Positions 1 through 6,570 of a stretch of 7,088 nt of DNA are shown piece after piece; within the stretch, counting starts at the first letter, position 1; every line of letters starts with the position of its first letter. Under the pieces are notes generated by a model that searched no databases, was not told the origin of the DNA, and was given only the letters and a program-made list of their open reading frames with translations. Source of the stretch: Verrucomicrobiota bacterium (GTDB taxonomy: Bacteria; Verrucomicrobiota; Verrucomicrobiia; Opitutales; Opitutaceae); contig JAURJO010000360.1 of assembly GCA_030832235.1 (NCBI GenBank), positions 1-7,088 on the forward strand. Direction: 5' to 3'. The position numbers were made by a program, and so were the translations under genes.

Positions 1-761
1 ACCTGTTCCCACTCGAGAGCATCAAGCTCCCGCCTTACCTTGAGAACGACCTCGACGACCTCCCGCCCGCCGCCGTGCGGATGGCGCACCCCGAGACCGA
101 CCACGGGCCGATGCAGAAGTCGGGCCGTTGGAAGGAAGCCATCCAAGCCTACCTCGCGACGATCGCGTACTGCGACATGAACCTAGGCCGCCTGCTCGAT
201 GCCTTCGAGAAGTCCGCCTACCGCGACAATACGATCATCTGCCTCTGGGGCGACCACGGCTGGCACCTCGGCGAGAAGCACCATTGGCGGAAATTCGCGC
301 TTTGGGAGGAGGCCACCAAGGCGCCCTTCATGTGGGTGGTCCCGGGCGTCACGAAGCCGAACACGATCTGCGAGCGCACCGTGGATTTCATGAGCATTTT
401 CCCGACGCTCACCGACCTATGCGGGATTCCCACACCCGTGCATAACGAAGGCGTGAGTATCCGCCGGCTCCTCGCCGATCCCAAGGCGCCGTGGGACCTC
501 CCGGCCCGCACCACGTACCGCTTCAACAACCACACCGTGCGCACCGAGGGCTGGCGCTACATCCGTTACGCCAACGGCGACGAGGAGCTCTACGACGAGG
601 CCAAGGATCCCAACGAGTGGACGAACCTTGCGGCCAAAGCCGAGTTCGCCGCCCGCAAGGCCGAGCTCGCGAAATTCCTCCCCAAAACCAACGCCCCCGA
701 CCCTTCGGAACGCGCCCCCAAGGAGGAACGCCAGGGCAAGAAGCGGAAGAAGGCGGACTGA
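1..761 (+). CDS. Sulfatase, iduronate-2-sulfatase type (5' end missing)
   Basis: C-terminal 252 residues of a type I (alkaline-phosphatase-fold) sulfatase, an enzyme that hydrolyses sulfate esters, typically on glycans. The reading frame is open from base 3, so the gene begins before the window and the N-terminal catalytic Cys/Ser-x-Pro-x-Arg motif cannot be seen. The visible key block is GDHGWHLGEKHHWRK (249-293): Asp-His are the metal ligands, and the Lys 12 residues after that His matches the active-site lysine of human iduronate sulfatase. Before it comes the helix with YCDMNLGRLLDAF; after it come KAPFMWVVPG, the FPTLTDLCGIP segment and the C-terminal subdomain (RTEGWRYIRY, ELYDEAKDPNEWTNL). 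The tail is lysine/arginine rich. The GTG at 75 lies inside the domain and is not a start. The substrate cannot be told from this part. Such sulfatases are abundant in Planctomycetota and Verrucomicrobiota and usually exported, but the signal peptide would be outside the window. Confidence 0.93.
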   Translation, partial: LFPLESIKLPPYLENDLDDLPPAAVRMAHPETDHGPMQKSGRWKEAIQAYLATIAYCDMNLGRLLDAFEKSAYRDNTIICLWGDHGWHLGEKHHWRKFALWEEATKAPFMWVVPGVTKPNTICERTVDFMSIFPTLTDLCGIPTPVHNEGVSIRRLLADPKAPWDLPARTTYRFNNHTVRTEGWRYIRYANGDEELYDEAKDPNEWTNLAAKAEFAARKAELAKFLPKTNAPDPSERAPKEERQGKKRKKAD

Positions 762-839
762 TGCCAGTACGCTCTTCGGGCCGAACCGCGCAAATCCGCC
801 ACCGCACTTCAGGGACGCTCCGCCGGTATGGAGGGTGTG

Positions 840-2069
840 CTAACCGGCCAATCCGTTCAGCAGAAAGTCCGGCCACGATCTGGCGGCGAAACCGGCCGAC
901 CGAGCGATGTCCTCTCGGCCGGGATCGCATAGCACGACCGGCTTGAAGGCAGGGAACTTCAGGGCGGCCTGAGCCAGCCCGCGCAGGTCGCTCTGGCCGA
1001 AGGGACCGGACTTGACCTCCACGAGCCACTCACCCCACGAGCCCGTGCTTACCCCGTCCACCTCCCACGGCTCCTCACGCCAGTAGTGGAGTTCCTGCCC
1101 GGAATTCACGAAGTGGGCCAGGCACGCGTTCTCCAACCACCGTCCCCATTCCACGGGATTGGACGACGCCGTGGGAGGCGGGGCCGAACGGCTGCCGGCG
1201 AGGAGGGCGTTGTTCAGCACCACCAGCTTTGGCGGGGACCGACGCCGGCGAATCTCATCACCGGCGTACTTTTGCAGGTTCGCGACGAGGAAAGCCTCCT
1301 TTAGCAGGTCGAGGTAATGCGCGATGGTTTCCAACGCCCCCTTCTCGGCGAGCGAGCCGGCGATTTTTTCCAGGGAGAGGATCTCCGCCGGATGCGCTGC
1401 GGCGAGGGCGAACACCTGCTTCAGAAGGGCGGGCCGACGCACTTGCTCCAACTGAAGCAGGTCGCGGCCGATCGCCGGCTCGATGATGGCGTCGCGCAGG
1501 TAGCTGCGCCAGCGCTCCCGGTCATTCCAAAAGGGCACCGTTCCCGGATACCCTCCATGGGTGACGATCATTTCGGCCGCTTCCGCCGCCGGTACCTTGA
1601 CCAGATCGATCAGGTCCCGCGCTCCCCAATGCGTCAGAACCAGTCGCTCAAACCTTCCCGCCATGCTTTCCCGTGCCCCCGATCCGATCCTGAGCGACGA
1701 AGAACCGGTCGCGACTACGTGCAGGGGAAGTTTCTTGCGCCGAATCTGGTCATGCCGCGCCTTCAGCCACTGGCTCCAGCGGGGCAGGGCCTGGATCTCA
1801 TCGATCAACAGGAAGGCGACCCCGCGGGATGCCTTTTCCTCCGCTTCGCGCCACATCGCATCGGCCCAGGTCGGCAACGATGCCTCCGGCGTATCAGCGT
1901 TCACGTAGATGGCAGGGTGCGTGGCCGTCCGCGCGATTTCCAGCAGGAGAGTCGTTTTGCCGACCTGCCGCGGGCCCACGAGGAGCTGCAGCCTGGCGGG
2001 CGCAGGCTCCGCCAGCCGGCCACACAGGGCCGCGAGCACTGCTCGGTATCCAGCTATTTTCTCAGCCAT
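840..2069 (-). CDS. AAA-family ATPase with DUF4143-type nuclease-like C-terminus
   Basis: A 409-residue P-loop ATPase of the widespread AAA_14/DUF4143 group, whose cellular role is largely unknown. The N-terminal ATPase has Walker A GPRQVGKT (residues 32-39), Walker B FLLIDEI (86-92) followed by QALPRW, and the typical ATGSSSLRIGSGARESMAGR segment. The C-terminal part carries VDG (Asp338) and VEVKSG (Glu351-x-Lys353), which fits the PD-(D/E)xK nuclease-like fold seen in DUF4143 proteins. The length is normal for the family and no frameshift is visible. The ATG at 2069 is preceded by an AT-rich promoter-like sequence and no Shine-Dalgarno. The gene follows uup on the same strand after 160 bases and converges on the sulfatase gene with a 78-base gap. 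Family members are patchily distributed and often horizontally acquired, but base composition here matches the neighbours. No antitoxin or other partner gene is visible. Confidence 0.9.
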   Translation of the reverse strand: MAEKIAGYRAVLAALCGRLAEPAPARLQLLVGPRQVGKTTLLLEIARTATHPAIYVNADTPEASLPTWADAMWREAEEKASRGVAFLLIDEIQALPRWSQWLKARHDQIRRKKLPLHVVATGSSSLRIGSGARESMAGRFERLVLTHWGARDLIDLVKVPAAEAAEMIVTHGGYPGTVPFWNDRERWRSYLRDAIIEPAIGRDLLQLEQVRRPALLKQVFALAAAHPAEILSLEKIAGSLAEKGALETIAHYLDLLKEAFLVANLQKYAGDEIRRRRSPPKLVVLNNALLAGSRSAPPPTASSNPVEWGRWLENACLAHFVNSGQELHYWREEPWEVDGVSTGSWGEWLVEVKSGPFGQSDLRGLAQAALKFPAFKPVVLCDPGREDIARSAGFAARSWPDFLLNGLAG

Positions 2070-2103
2070 AGTCGAATAATTATCCGGGTAAACCTGAAGT
2101 CAA
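2070..2103 (-). promoter_or_regulatory. Putative promoter and palindrome directly upstream of the ATPase
   Basis: On the minus strand, TTGACT (2103-2098) resembles a -35 box. An AT-rich patch follows: ATTATT (2080-2075) at 17 bases spacing, or GATAAT (2084-2079) at 13 bases. The -10 region ends only 5-9 bases before the ATG, so the transcript would be leaderless or nearly so, which agrees with the lack of a Shine-Dalgarno. The patch also forms a 14-base near-palindrome (2073-2086, core ATAATTAT, one mismatched pair), which could be an operator or simply the AT-rich -10 element. This reading rests on consensus matching alone. Confidence 0.4.
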
Positions 2104-2229
2104 GCGAAGCCGTCCAACCGACCGGTCCGGCTCTCCGGCCCCGTCATGGGGTCAGGGCGTTCGTTGTTCAGAATGCTCCGCAGGATTCCCCACCGCACAG
2201 GCACCGCCGGCGGAAATCCCGGCGTGCCG

Positions 2230-4035
2230 TCACCCTTCCAACTCGGTCCAACGCGCGTAGGCCTTCGCCAGCTCGGCCTCGATCTCGGCCAGACGGGCGG
2301 TGGCGCGAGAGACTTCCGCGCCGGCGGTGCGGAAGAACGCGGGATCGGCCAGACGGGTGTTGAGGGTCGTCTGCTCGGCCTCGAGCACCTCGATGCGGGC
2401 GGGCAACGCCGCGAGCTCGGTCCGCTCCTTGTTCGAGAGCTTGCGCGCCTTGCGTTCGGGCCCACCGGAGCCCGCGGGCGCAACGGCGGACGCACCGCGT
2501 GAAACCGCGGCCGCCTTTGCCGCGGCCTGTTCGCGCGACGCACGCTCGCGCTGCCAGTCGTCGTAGCCGCCGATGTACTCGGAAACCGCGCCGTCGCCCT
2601 CGAACACCAGCAGGCTCGTGGCCACCTCGTTCAGAAACGCGCGGTCGTGGCTAACCAGCAGCACCGTGCCGCCGAACTCCACCAGCAGATCCTCCAGCAG
2701 CTCAAGCGTCTCGGCGTCGAGATCGTTGGTCGGCTCGTCCAGCACGAGCACGTTCGCCGGCTTGGTGAAAAGCCGCGCCAGCAGCAGGCGGTTGCGCTCA
2801 CCGCCCGACAACGCGCGGATCGGTGTCCGCGCGCGGGCCGGTTCGAACAGAAAATCCTCCAGGTAGGAGATCACGTGCCGCGTGCGGCCGTTGATGGTCA
2901 CGGTCGTGTTGCCGTCGGCCACAGCGTCCTGCACCCGCATGGTCTCGTCGAGCTGAGCACGGAGTTGATCGAAATAGACGATCTCGAGCCGGGTGCCCTG
3001 CTCCACCTTGCCCGCAGCCGGCGTCAGTTCGCCGAGCAGCAGCCGCAGCAGCGTGGTCTTCCCCGCGCCGTTGGGGCCGACGATCCCGATCTTATCGCCG
3101 CGCTCGATGCGCGCGTCGAGATCCCGCACTATCCAGCGGTCACCCCAGCGGAAGCCCGCGCCCTCCGCGGTGATCACCTTGAAACCGGAGCGGTCAGCCT
3201 CCTGCGCGGTGAGTTTCGCCACCCCCGTGCGGTCGCGCCGCGCCGCGCGTTCCGCGCGCATCGCCTTGAGGGCGTTGATGCGGTTCTGCGCCCGCGAGCG
3301 CTGCGCCTTCACGCCACGGCGGATCCACACCTCCTCCTGCGCCAGCTTCTTGTCGAACTGCGCCCGCTCCACCTCCTCCGCCTCCAACACCGCCTGCTTG
3401 CGGACGAGAAACGTGTCGTAATCGCACGACCAGCCGATCAGACGACCGCGGTCGACCTCCACGATACGCGTCGCGAGTCGCCGCAGGAACGCGCGGTCGT
3501 GCGTGACAAAGACCAACGCCCCGCCCCACTCGAGCAGGAACTCCTCCAACCAGCGGATCGACTCGAGATCGAGATGGTTCGTCGGCTCGTCGAGCAGCAG
3601 GAGCTGCGGCTCCGCCACGAGGCCCTGTGCGAGCATCACACGCCGCTTTTGTCCGGCGGAGAGGGAGGAAAATTCCGCCTCCGGCGGCAGGCCCATGCGC
3701 TCCATCAGCCGCTCGACGCGGTCGTGGCGCTCCCAGTCGTTGTGCTCCTCGAAACTCCCCCCCTCGCCCTCGATCACGGATTGCACCGTGCCGCTCAACC
3801 CAGCCGGCACCTCCTGCCGCAGCGTCGCCAACACCGCGTCGGGCGGCGAACGGAACACCTGCCCGTCGTCAGGCTGCAACTCACCCGAGATGACCTTCAT
3901 CAGGGTGGACTTCCCCGCACCGTTGCGACCTACCAAGCAAACCCGCTCCCCGCGGTCGATCTGCAGGTTGACGCGGTCCAGCAGCGGGGCGCCGCCGAAG
4001 CTCAGGCTGACATCGAGAAGACTGACAAGGGCCAT
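2230..4035 (-). CDS. uup: ABC-F family ATPase, Uup type
   Basis: A 601-residue soluble protein with two ABC ATPase domains and no membrane segment. Domain 1 has Walker A GRNGAGKST (36-44), signature LSAGQ (125-129), Walker B with DEPTNHLD (149-156) and H-loop His179. Domain 2 has GPNGAGKTT (320-328), LSGGE (409-413) and DEPTNDLD (433-440, catalytic Glu434). The linker between them (about 200-285) is charged and helical, as in ABC-F proteins. The last 60 residues form a coiled coil (ALPARIEVLEAEQTTL onward), the hallmark of Uup, which in E. coli binds DNA and affects transposon excision and ribosome function. ABC-F proteins act on ribosomes rather than in transport. I chose the ATG at 4035 because MALVSLLDVSLSFGGAPLL is the normal family beginning. 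A GTG in frame at 4227 would add 64 low-complexity residues and overlap the divergent glycosyltransferase. No Shine-Dalgarno is visible; the leader holds two perfect hairpins. Confidence 0.93.
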   Translation of the reverse strand: MALVSLLDVSLSFGGAPLLDRVNLQIDRGERVCLVGRNGAGKSTLMKVISGELQPDDGQVFRSPPDAVLATLRQEVPAGLSGTVQSVIEGEGGSFEEHNDWERHDRVERLMERMGLPPEAEFSSLSAGQKRRVMLAQGLVAEPQLLLLDEPTNHLDLESIRWLEEFLLEWGGALVFVTHDRAFLRRLATRIVEVDRGRLIGWSCDYDTFLVRKQAVLEAEEVERAQFDKKLAQEEVWIRRGVKAQRSRAQNRINALKAMRAERAARRDRTGVAKLTAQEADRSGFKVITAEGAGFRWGDRWIVRDLDARIERGDKIGIVGPNGAGKTTLLRLLLGELTPAAGKVEQGTRLEIVYFDQLRAQLDETMRVQDAVADGNTTVTINGRTRHVISYLEDFLFEPARARTPIRALSGGERNRLLLARLFTKPANVLVLDEPTNDLDAETLELLEDLLVEFGGTVLLVSHDRAFLNEVATSLLVFEGDGAVSEYIGGYDDWQRERASREQAAAKAAAVSRGASAVAPAGSGGPERKARKLSNKERTELAALPARIEVLEAEQTTLNTRLADPAFFRTAGAEVSRATARLAEIEAELAKAYARWTELEG

Positions 4036-4048
4036 GGGAAACGGTTCA

Positions 4049-4073
4049 GCATCGGCTCCGCGGCCGCCGATGC
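4049..4073 (-). promoter_or_regulatory. Perfect 8-bp hairpin just upstream of the uup start
   Basis: GCATCGGC (4049-4056) and GCCGATGC (4066-4073) are perfect inverted repeats around a 9-base loop that itself contains CCGCGG. In the uup transcript this hairpin would end 13 bases before the ATG, where a ribosome binding site would normally lie. It could be a leader structure controlling translation, an operator, or chance in GC-rich DNA. There is no T-run after it, so it is not an intrinsic terminator. Confidence 0.4.
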
Positions 4074-4091
4074 AAGGCCCACCACGAAACC

Positions 4092-4116
4092 CTCCGGCAG
4101 CCTCCCTCCGCCGGAG
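4092..4116 (-). promoter_or_regulatory. Perfect 7-bp hairpin in the uup leader with a purine-rich loop
   Basis: CTCCGGC (4092-4098) and GCCGGAG (4110-4116) are perfect inverted repeats around an 11-base loop. Read in the uup direction the loop is GGAGGGAGGCT, a Shine-Dalgarno-like sequence, lying 57-81 bases before the uup ATG. With the hairpin at 4049-4073 it gives the uup leader two consecutive stems. It sits in the 164-base divergent gap shared with the glycosyltransferase gene, so it might instead be a DNA site serving either gene. Confidence 0.35.
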
Positions 4117-4199
4117 ACTTCCTCGCTTCAATGGTGACTCAAGCCGGGTAAGCCGCTGCGCGGTTGCGGCCGGCGGCCGACGGCGGCTTGCTGAGTCGC

Positions 4200-5000
4200 A
4201 TGACGGACCGGTCCGCCCTGAAGGCACCGGCGGCGGAGGCCGCGGGGGAGCCGCCGCGTTACAACGTCACAGGCGTGGGCGTATCGGCCCTCACGCTGCC
4301 GCGCGCGACCGAACTCATCCTGGGAGCGAAGGGCCGGCTCCGCCGCGGGTACGTTTGTCTCGCGACCGCGCACGGCCTCACGGAGGCGCGACGCGACCCG
4401 GAGCTGCGGCGCATCTACAACGAGTCGTGGCTGACGACGCCCGACGGCATGCCGCTCGTCTGGCTAGGGCCTCCCGGCACCGGGCGCGTTTACGGCCCGG
4501 ACCTGATGCTGGCGGTTTGTGCAGCCGGACGCGCGAGCGGCCTGCGTCATTTTTTTTGCGGCGGCACTCCGGGTGTGGCGGAGGAGTTGCGCGAGAAGCT
4601 CATCGCGCGCTTCCCGGGACTCGAAGTAACCGGCACCTACTGTCCGCCGTTCCGACCCTTCACGCCCGAGGAACGTCTCGCCCTGAAAGCGGAGGTGAAG
4701 CGGACCCAACCGGATGTCCTGTGGGTGGGTGTTAGCTCACCGAAGCAGGAGCGCTTCATGGCCGAGTGGTGGCGCGAACTCGACGCGGGAGTGCTGATCG
4801 GCGTGGGCGCCGCGTTCGATTTCCTGAGCGGCCGCGTGCGACAGGCGCCGCCCTGGATCCAACGGAGCGGTTTCGAGTGGTTGTTCCGTGCGTGCACCGA
4901 ACCGCGGCGGCTTGGTCCGCGTTATCTTCGTACGACTCCGGTCTTCGCGCTGCGCGTCGTGGCGCAAAGGCTCGGACTGCGGCGTTACCCGCCAGAATAG
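4200..5000 (+). CDS. WecG/TagA/CpsF-family glycosyltransferase (GT26)
   Basis: A 266-residue glycosyltransferase of the GT26 family, whose members add N-acetylmannosamine or N-acetylmannosaminuronate to a polyprenyl-diphosphate-linked sugar during synthesis of enterobacterial common antigen, teichoic acid linkers or exopolysaccharide. Conserved motifs appear in family order: ATAHGLTEARRDPELRR (55-71), TPDGMPLVW (80-88, with the candidate catalytic base Asp82), YGPDLM (98-103), FFCGG (118-122), GVSSPKQERFM (177-187), GVGAAFDFLSG (201-211), and the C-terminal APPWIQRSGFEWL...EPRRLGPRY segment thought to contact the membrane. The ATG at 4200 is chosen; a TTG at 4164 is in frame but adds only poorly conserved residues. 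No clear Shine-Dalgarno. The gene stands alone, divergent from uup and convergent with the exonuclease gene (35-base gap), with no sugar-nucleotide enzyme beside it. The donor sugar is therefore unknown. Confidence 0.92.
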   Translation: MTDRSALKAPAAEAAGEPPRYNVTGVGVSALTLPRATELILGAKGRLRRGYVCLATAHGLTEARRDPELRRIYNESWLTTPDGMPLVWLGPPGTGRVYGPDLMLAVCAAGRASGLRHFFCGGTPGVAEELREKLIARFPGLEVTGTYCPPFRPFTPEERLALKAEVKRTQPDVLWVGVSSPKQERFMAEWWRELDAGVLIGVGAAFDFLSGRVRQAPPWIQRSGFEWLFRACTEPRRLGPRYLRTTPVFALRVVAQRLGLRRYPPE

Positions 5001-5035
5001 GTCGGCCCGGCCTAAGCCGTACCGATGTGGCCCGC

Positions 5036-5704
5036 TTAAAACAGCTCCGTCTGCTGGAGATCGTCGCGGCGCCGGCCGTCGAGGGTGCTCAGGGCGAGGA
5101 GTTGCATCGTCGAGAGACCGGCGACCGCGGGATCGCGCGCGAGCGCGGCGAGGAGGAGCGCGCCGGCCAAGGCGTCGTAAAGCGCGGCGTGGTAGCGGCG
5201 ACGATCGGGCGGACAATGTTCCGCCGCCAGCGCGTCGAGCGCCGGTTGCAACCCGGCCGCGGCCACCAGCGTTTCCAACCGGCCCGAACCGGCACCCGGC
5301 CGCAGCTGGGACCATAGGCGGGCCGAGTCGACCCACGGCCCCCAGTCGACGACCTGCGCGCCCGGCCGCGCGAAGTCCGGCACGCTCCGCGGGTAGGGCC
5401 AGACGGCTTTGAGGAGCCCATTCTCAACACCCGCGTAATGCGCAGCGAGCGGACCGCGGCCGCGCAAATCAGCGAAGTATTCCCATTCGTCAGCGAAAGG
5501 AGCGTGGTCCCGCAGCGCGGGCGCGCGCAAACCGTGCACGGCGGCGTCCTCCTCGCGCACGGCTCCGATGGGCCGGCAGAGCCGCGTGCGCGCCGAGACC
5601 ACCCGGCCGCCCAGCAGACCGGCGACGCCAAACTCGAGGATGCCCGAAGCGAGGCTGCCCTCGAAATCGACGAAGAAGATCGGCTGCTCGGTCCAGGAAC
5701 CCAT
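5036..5704 (-). CDS. DEDDh-type 3'-5' exonuclease (DnaQ/RNase T-like)
   Basis: A 222-residue protein with the layout of a DnaQ-fold 3'-5' exonuclease. Exo I is FFVDFEGSLASGILEFG (Asp13, Glu15). VHGLR (56-60) is the usual motif between Exo I and Exo II. Exo II is AAHYAGVENGLLK (87-99), where the family normally has H-N-A-x-F-D, so Glu94 takes the place of the catalytic Asp. Exo III epsilon is YHAALYDAL (His172, Asp177). The protein ends in QTELF (218-222), which fits the Q-x-x-L-F type of sliding-clamp-binding motif. The ATG at 5704 is supported by GGGAG four bases upstream. The start lies only 47 bases from the earliest possible start of the divergent hisN-like gene. Whether it acts on DNA or RNA, and which pathway uses it, cannot be read from the sequence. 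Family assignment is firm from the motifs; activity with Glu94 is uncertain. Confidence 0.85.
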   Translation of the reverse strand: MGSWTEQPIFFVDFEGSLASGILEFGVAGLLGGRVVSARTRLCRPIGAVREEDAAVHGLRAPALRDHAPFADEWEYFADLRGRGPLAAHYAGVENGLLKAVWPYPRSVPDFARPGAQVVDWGPWVDSARLWSQLRPGAGSGRLETLVAAAGLQPALDALAAEHCPPDRRRYHAALYDALAGALLLAALARDPAVAGLSTMQLLALSTLDGRRRDDLQQTELF

Positions 5705-5713
5705 TTAGCTCCC
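5705..5713 (-). promoter_or_regulatory. Ribosome binding site of the exonuclease gene
   Basis: On the minus strand GGGAG (5713-5709) lies four bases before the ATG at 5704. It is one of only two plausible Shine-Dalgarno sequences in the window and supports this start codon. The spacing is a little short. Confidence 0.5.
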
Positions 5714-5751
5714 AACGAACACGCCGCACCGGCCCCGCCCAACCTTTTTCC

Positions 5752-6555
5752 GTGCCTTTCGCGGTGGGCGTCACCCATGCTTCGCACGTGGATCTCGCAC
5801 CGTACCGCGCCCTCACCCTGGAGCTCGCCCGGGAAAGCGGCGCCTTGATCACACGACTGTACGGGCAACCCGGGCTCGCCGTTGAGACCAAGGCGGACGC
5901 GTCACCCGTGACGGCGGCGGACCGCGGCGCCGAGGAACTGATGCGGGCGCGCATCGCGAAGGCGTTTCCCGGCCACGGCATCATTGGCGAGGAATTCGGC
6001 GAGGAACGTCCCGACGCCGAATTCACCTGGGTGCTCGATCCGATCGACGGCACGAAATCGTTCATCACGGGCGTTCCGCTCTGGACGACGCTGATCGCGC
6101 TCCTGCACCGCGGGCAGCCGGTGCTCGGTTGCATCCACCAGCCCGTGCTCGGGCAATTGCTGGTCGGCGACGGCGCGCAGACGATGCTCAATGGGCGGCC
6201 GGTACGCTGCCGCCCGAGGAAGGCCTTGGCCGAGGCGACCCTGCTCACCAGCGACCCGCTCAATCCCGCGCGGCACCAGGACGGAGCGGCCTTTGACCGC
6301 CTGCAGCGCGCCGCCCGGCTCTGCCGCACGTGGGGCGATGGCTACGGTTACCTGCTCGTGGCGACCGGGCAGGCCGATGTGATGCTCGATCCGATCATGA
6401 ACCCGTGGGACATCGCCGCGCTCGTGCCGGTGATCCGCGGAGCCGGCGGGGTGATCACGGATTGGAACGGCGGAGCGGCCTGGCCGGCGCGCTCGACGAT
6501 CGCGAGCGCGACTCCGGAGCTTCACGCCGCGGTGCTGAGCACGCTGAAAAACTGA
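5752..6555 (+). CDS. hisN: Inositol-monophosphatase-family phosphatase, HisN type (probable histidinol-phosphatase)
   Basis: A 267-residue member of the Mg-dependent, Li-sensitive phosphatase family. Metal-binding residues are all present: GEE (Glu80), LDPIDGTKSF (Asp96, Asp99) and NPWDIAAL (Asp220). KADASPVTAADR (47-58), HGIIGEEFG, SFITGVPLWTTLIAL, TWGDGYGYLLVATGQADVM and GAGGVITDW resemble the HisN-type histidinol-phosphate phosphatases, which remove phosphate from L-histidinol phosphate in the penultimate part of histidine biosynthesis. Inositol-1-phosphatase or another sugar-phosphate phosphatase remains possible. No ATG is available before residue 64, so translation must begin at a non-ATG codon: GTG at 5752, 5764 or 5788. 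The last would give MDLAPYRAL and 255 residues, a natural family start. None has a Shine-Dalgarno. The stop is 15 bases from the converging queF stop. No other his gene is near. Confidence 0.85.
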   Translation: MPFAVGVTHASHVDLAPYRALTLELARESGALITRLYGQPGLAVETKADASPVTAADRGAEELMRARIAKAFPGHGIIGEEFGEERPDAEFTWVLDPIDGTKSFITGVPLWTTLIALLHRGQPVLGCIHQPVLGQLLVGDGAQTMLNGRPVRCRPRKALAEATLLTSDPLNPARHQDGAAFDRLQRAARLCRTWGDGYGYLLVATGQADVMLDPIMNPWDIAALVPVIRGAGGVITDWNGGAAWPARSTIASATPELHAAVLSTLKN

Positions 6556-6570
6556 CCTGCGCGACCCGAA

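Noticed and set aside
822..848. GCCGGT/ACCGGC inverted repeat between the converging sulfatase and ATPase genes as a terminator
   Set aside because: The stem is only 6 bp with a 15-base loop, it overlaps the ATPase stop, and there is no T-run on either strand.
2137..2223. Hairpins GGCCCC/GGGGTC (2137-2153) and GCCGG/CCGGC (2206-2223) downstream of uup as intrinsic terminators
   Set aside because: Both are short and neither is followed by a T-run in the direction of transcription.
1317..2363. A 348-codon + strand frame opposite the ATPase
   Set aside because: It is a shadow of the ATPase gene, with an Arg-rich translation and no family resemblance.
2647..4137. A 496-codon open frame on the + strand opposite uup
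   Set aside because: It is antisense to a clearly conserved ABC-F gene; its His/Arg/Leu-rich translation shows no domain. Long antisense frames are common in GC-rich DNA.
4036..4227. A 64-residue N-terminal extension of Uup starting at GTG 4227
   Set aside because: The extension is low-complexity, covers the two leader hairpins and overlaps the start of the divergent glycosyltransferase; family members begin at the equivalent of the ATG at 4035.
3503..4735. A 410-codon + strand frame spanning the uup start and the glycosyltransferase
   Set aside because: It overlaps two well-supported genes in other frames and its translation is Arg/Pro/Ser-rich without any recognisable motif.
5001..5035. 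Terminator in the gap between the glycosyltransferase and exonuclease stops
   Set aside because: Only a 4-bp CGGC/GCCG pairing is visible and no T-run follows it.
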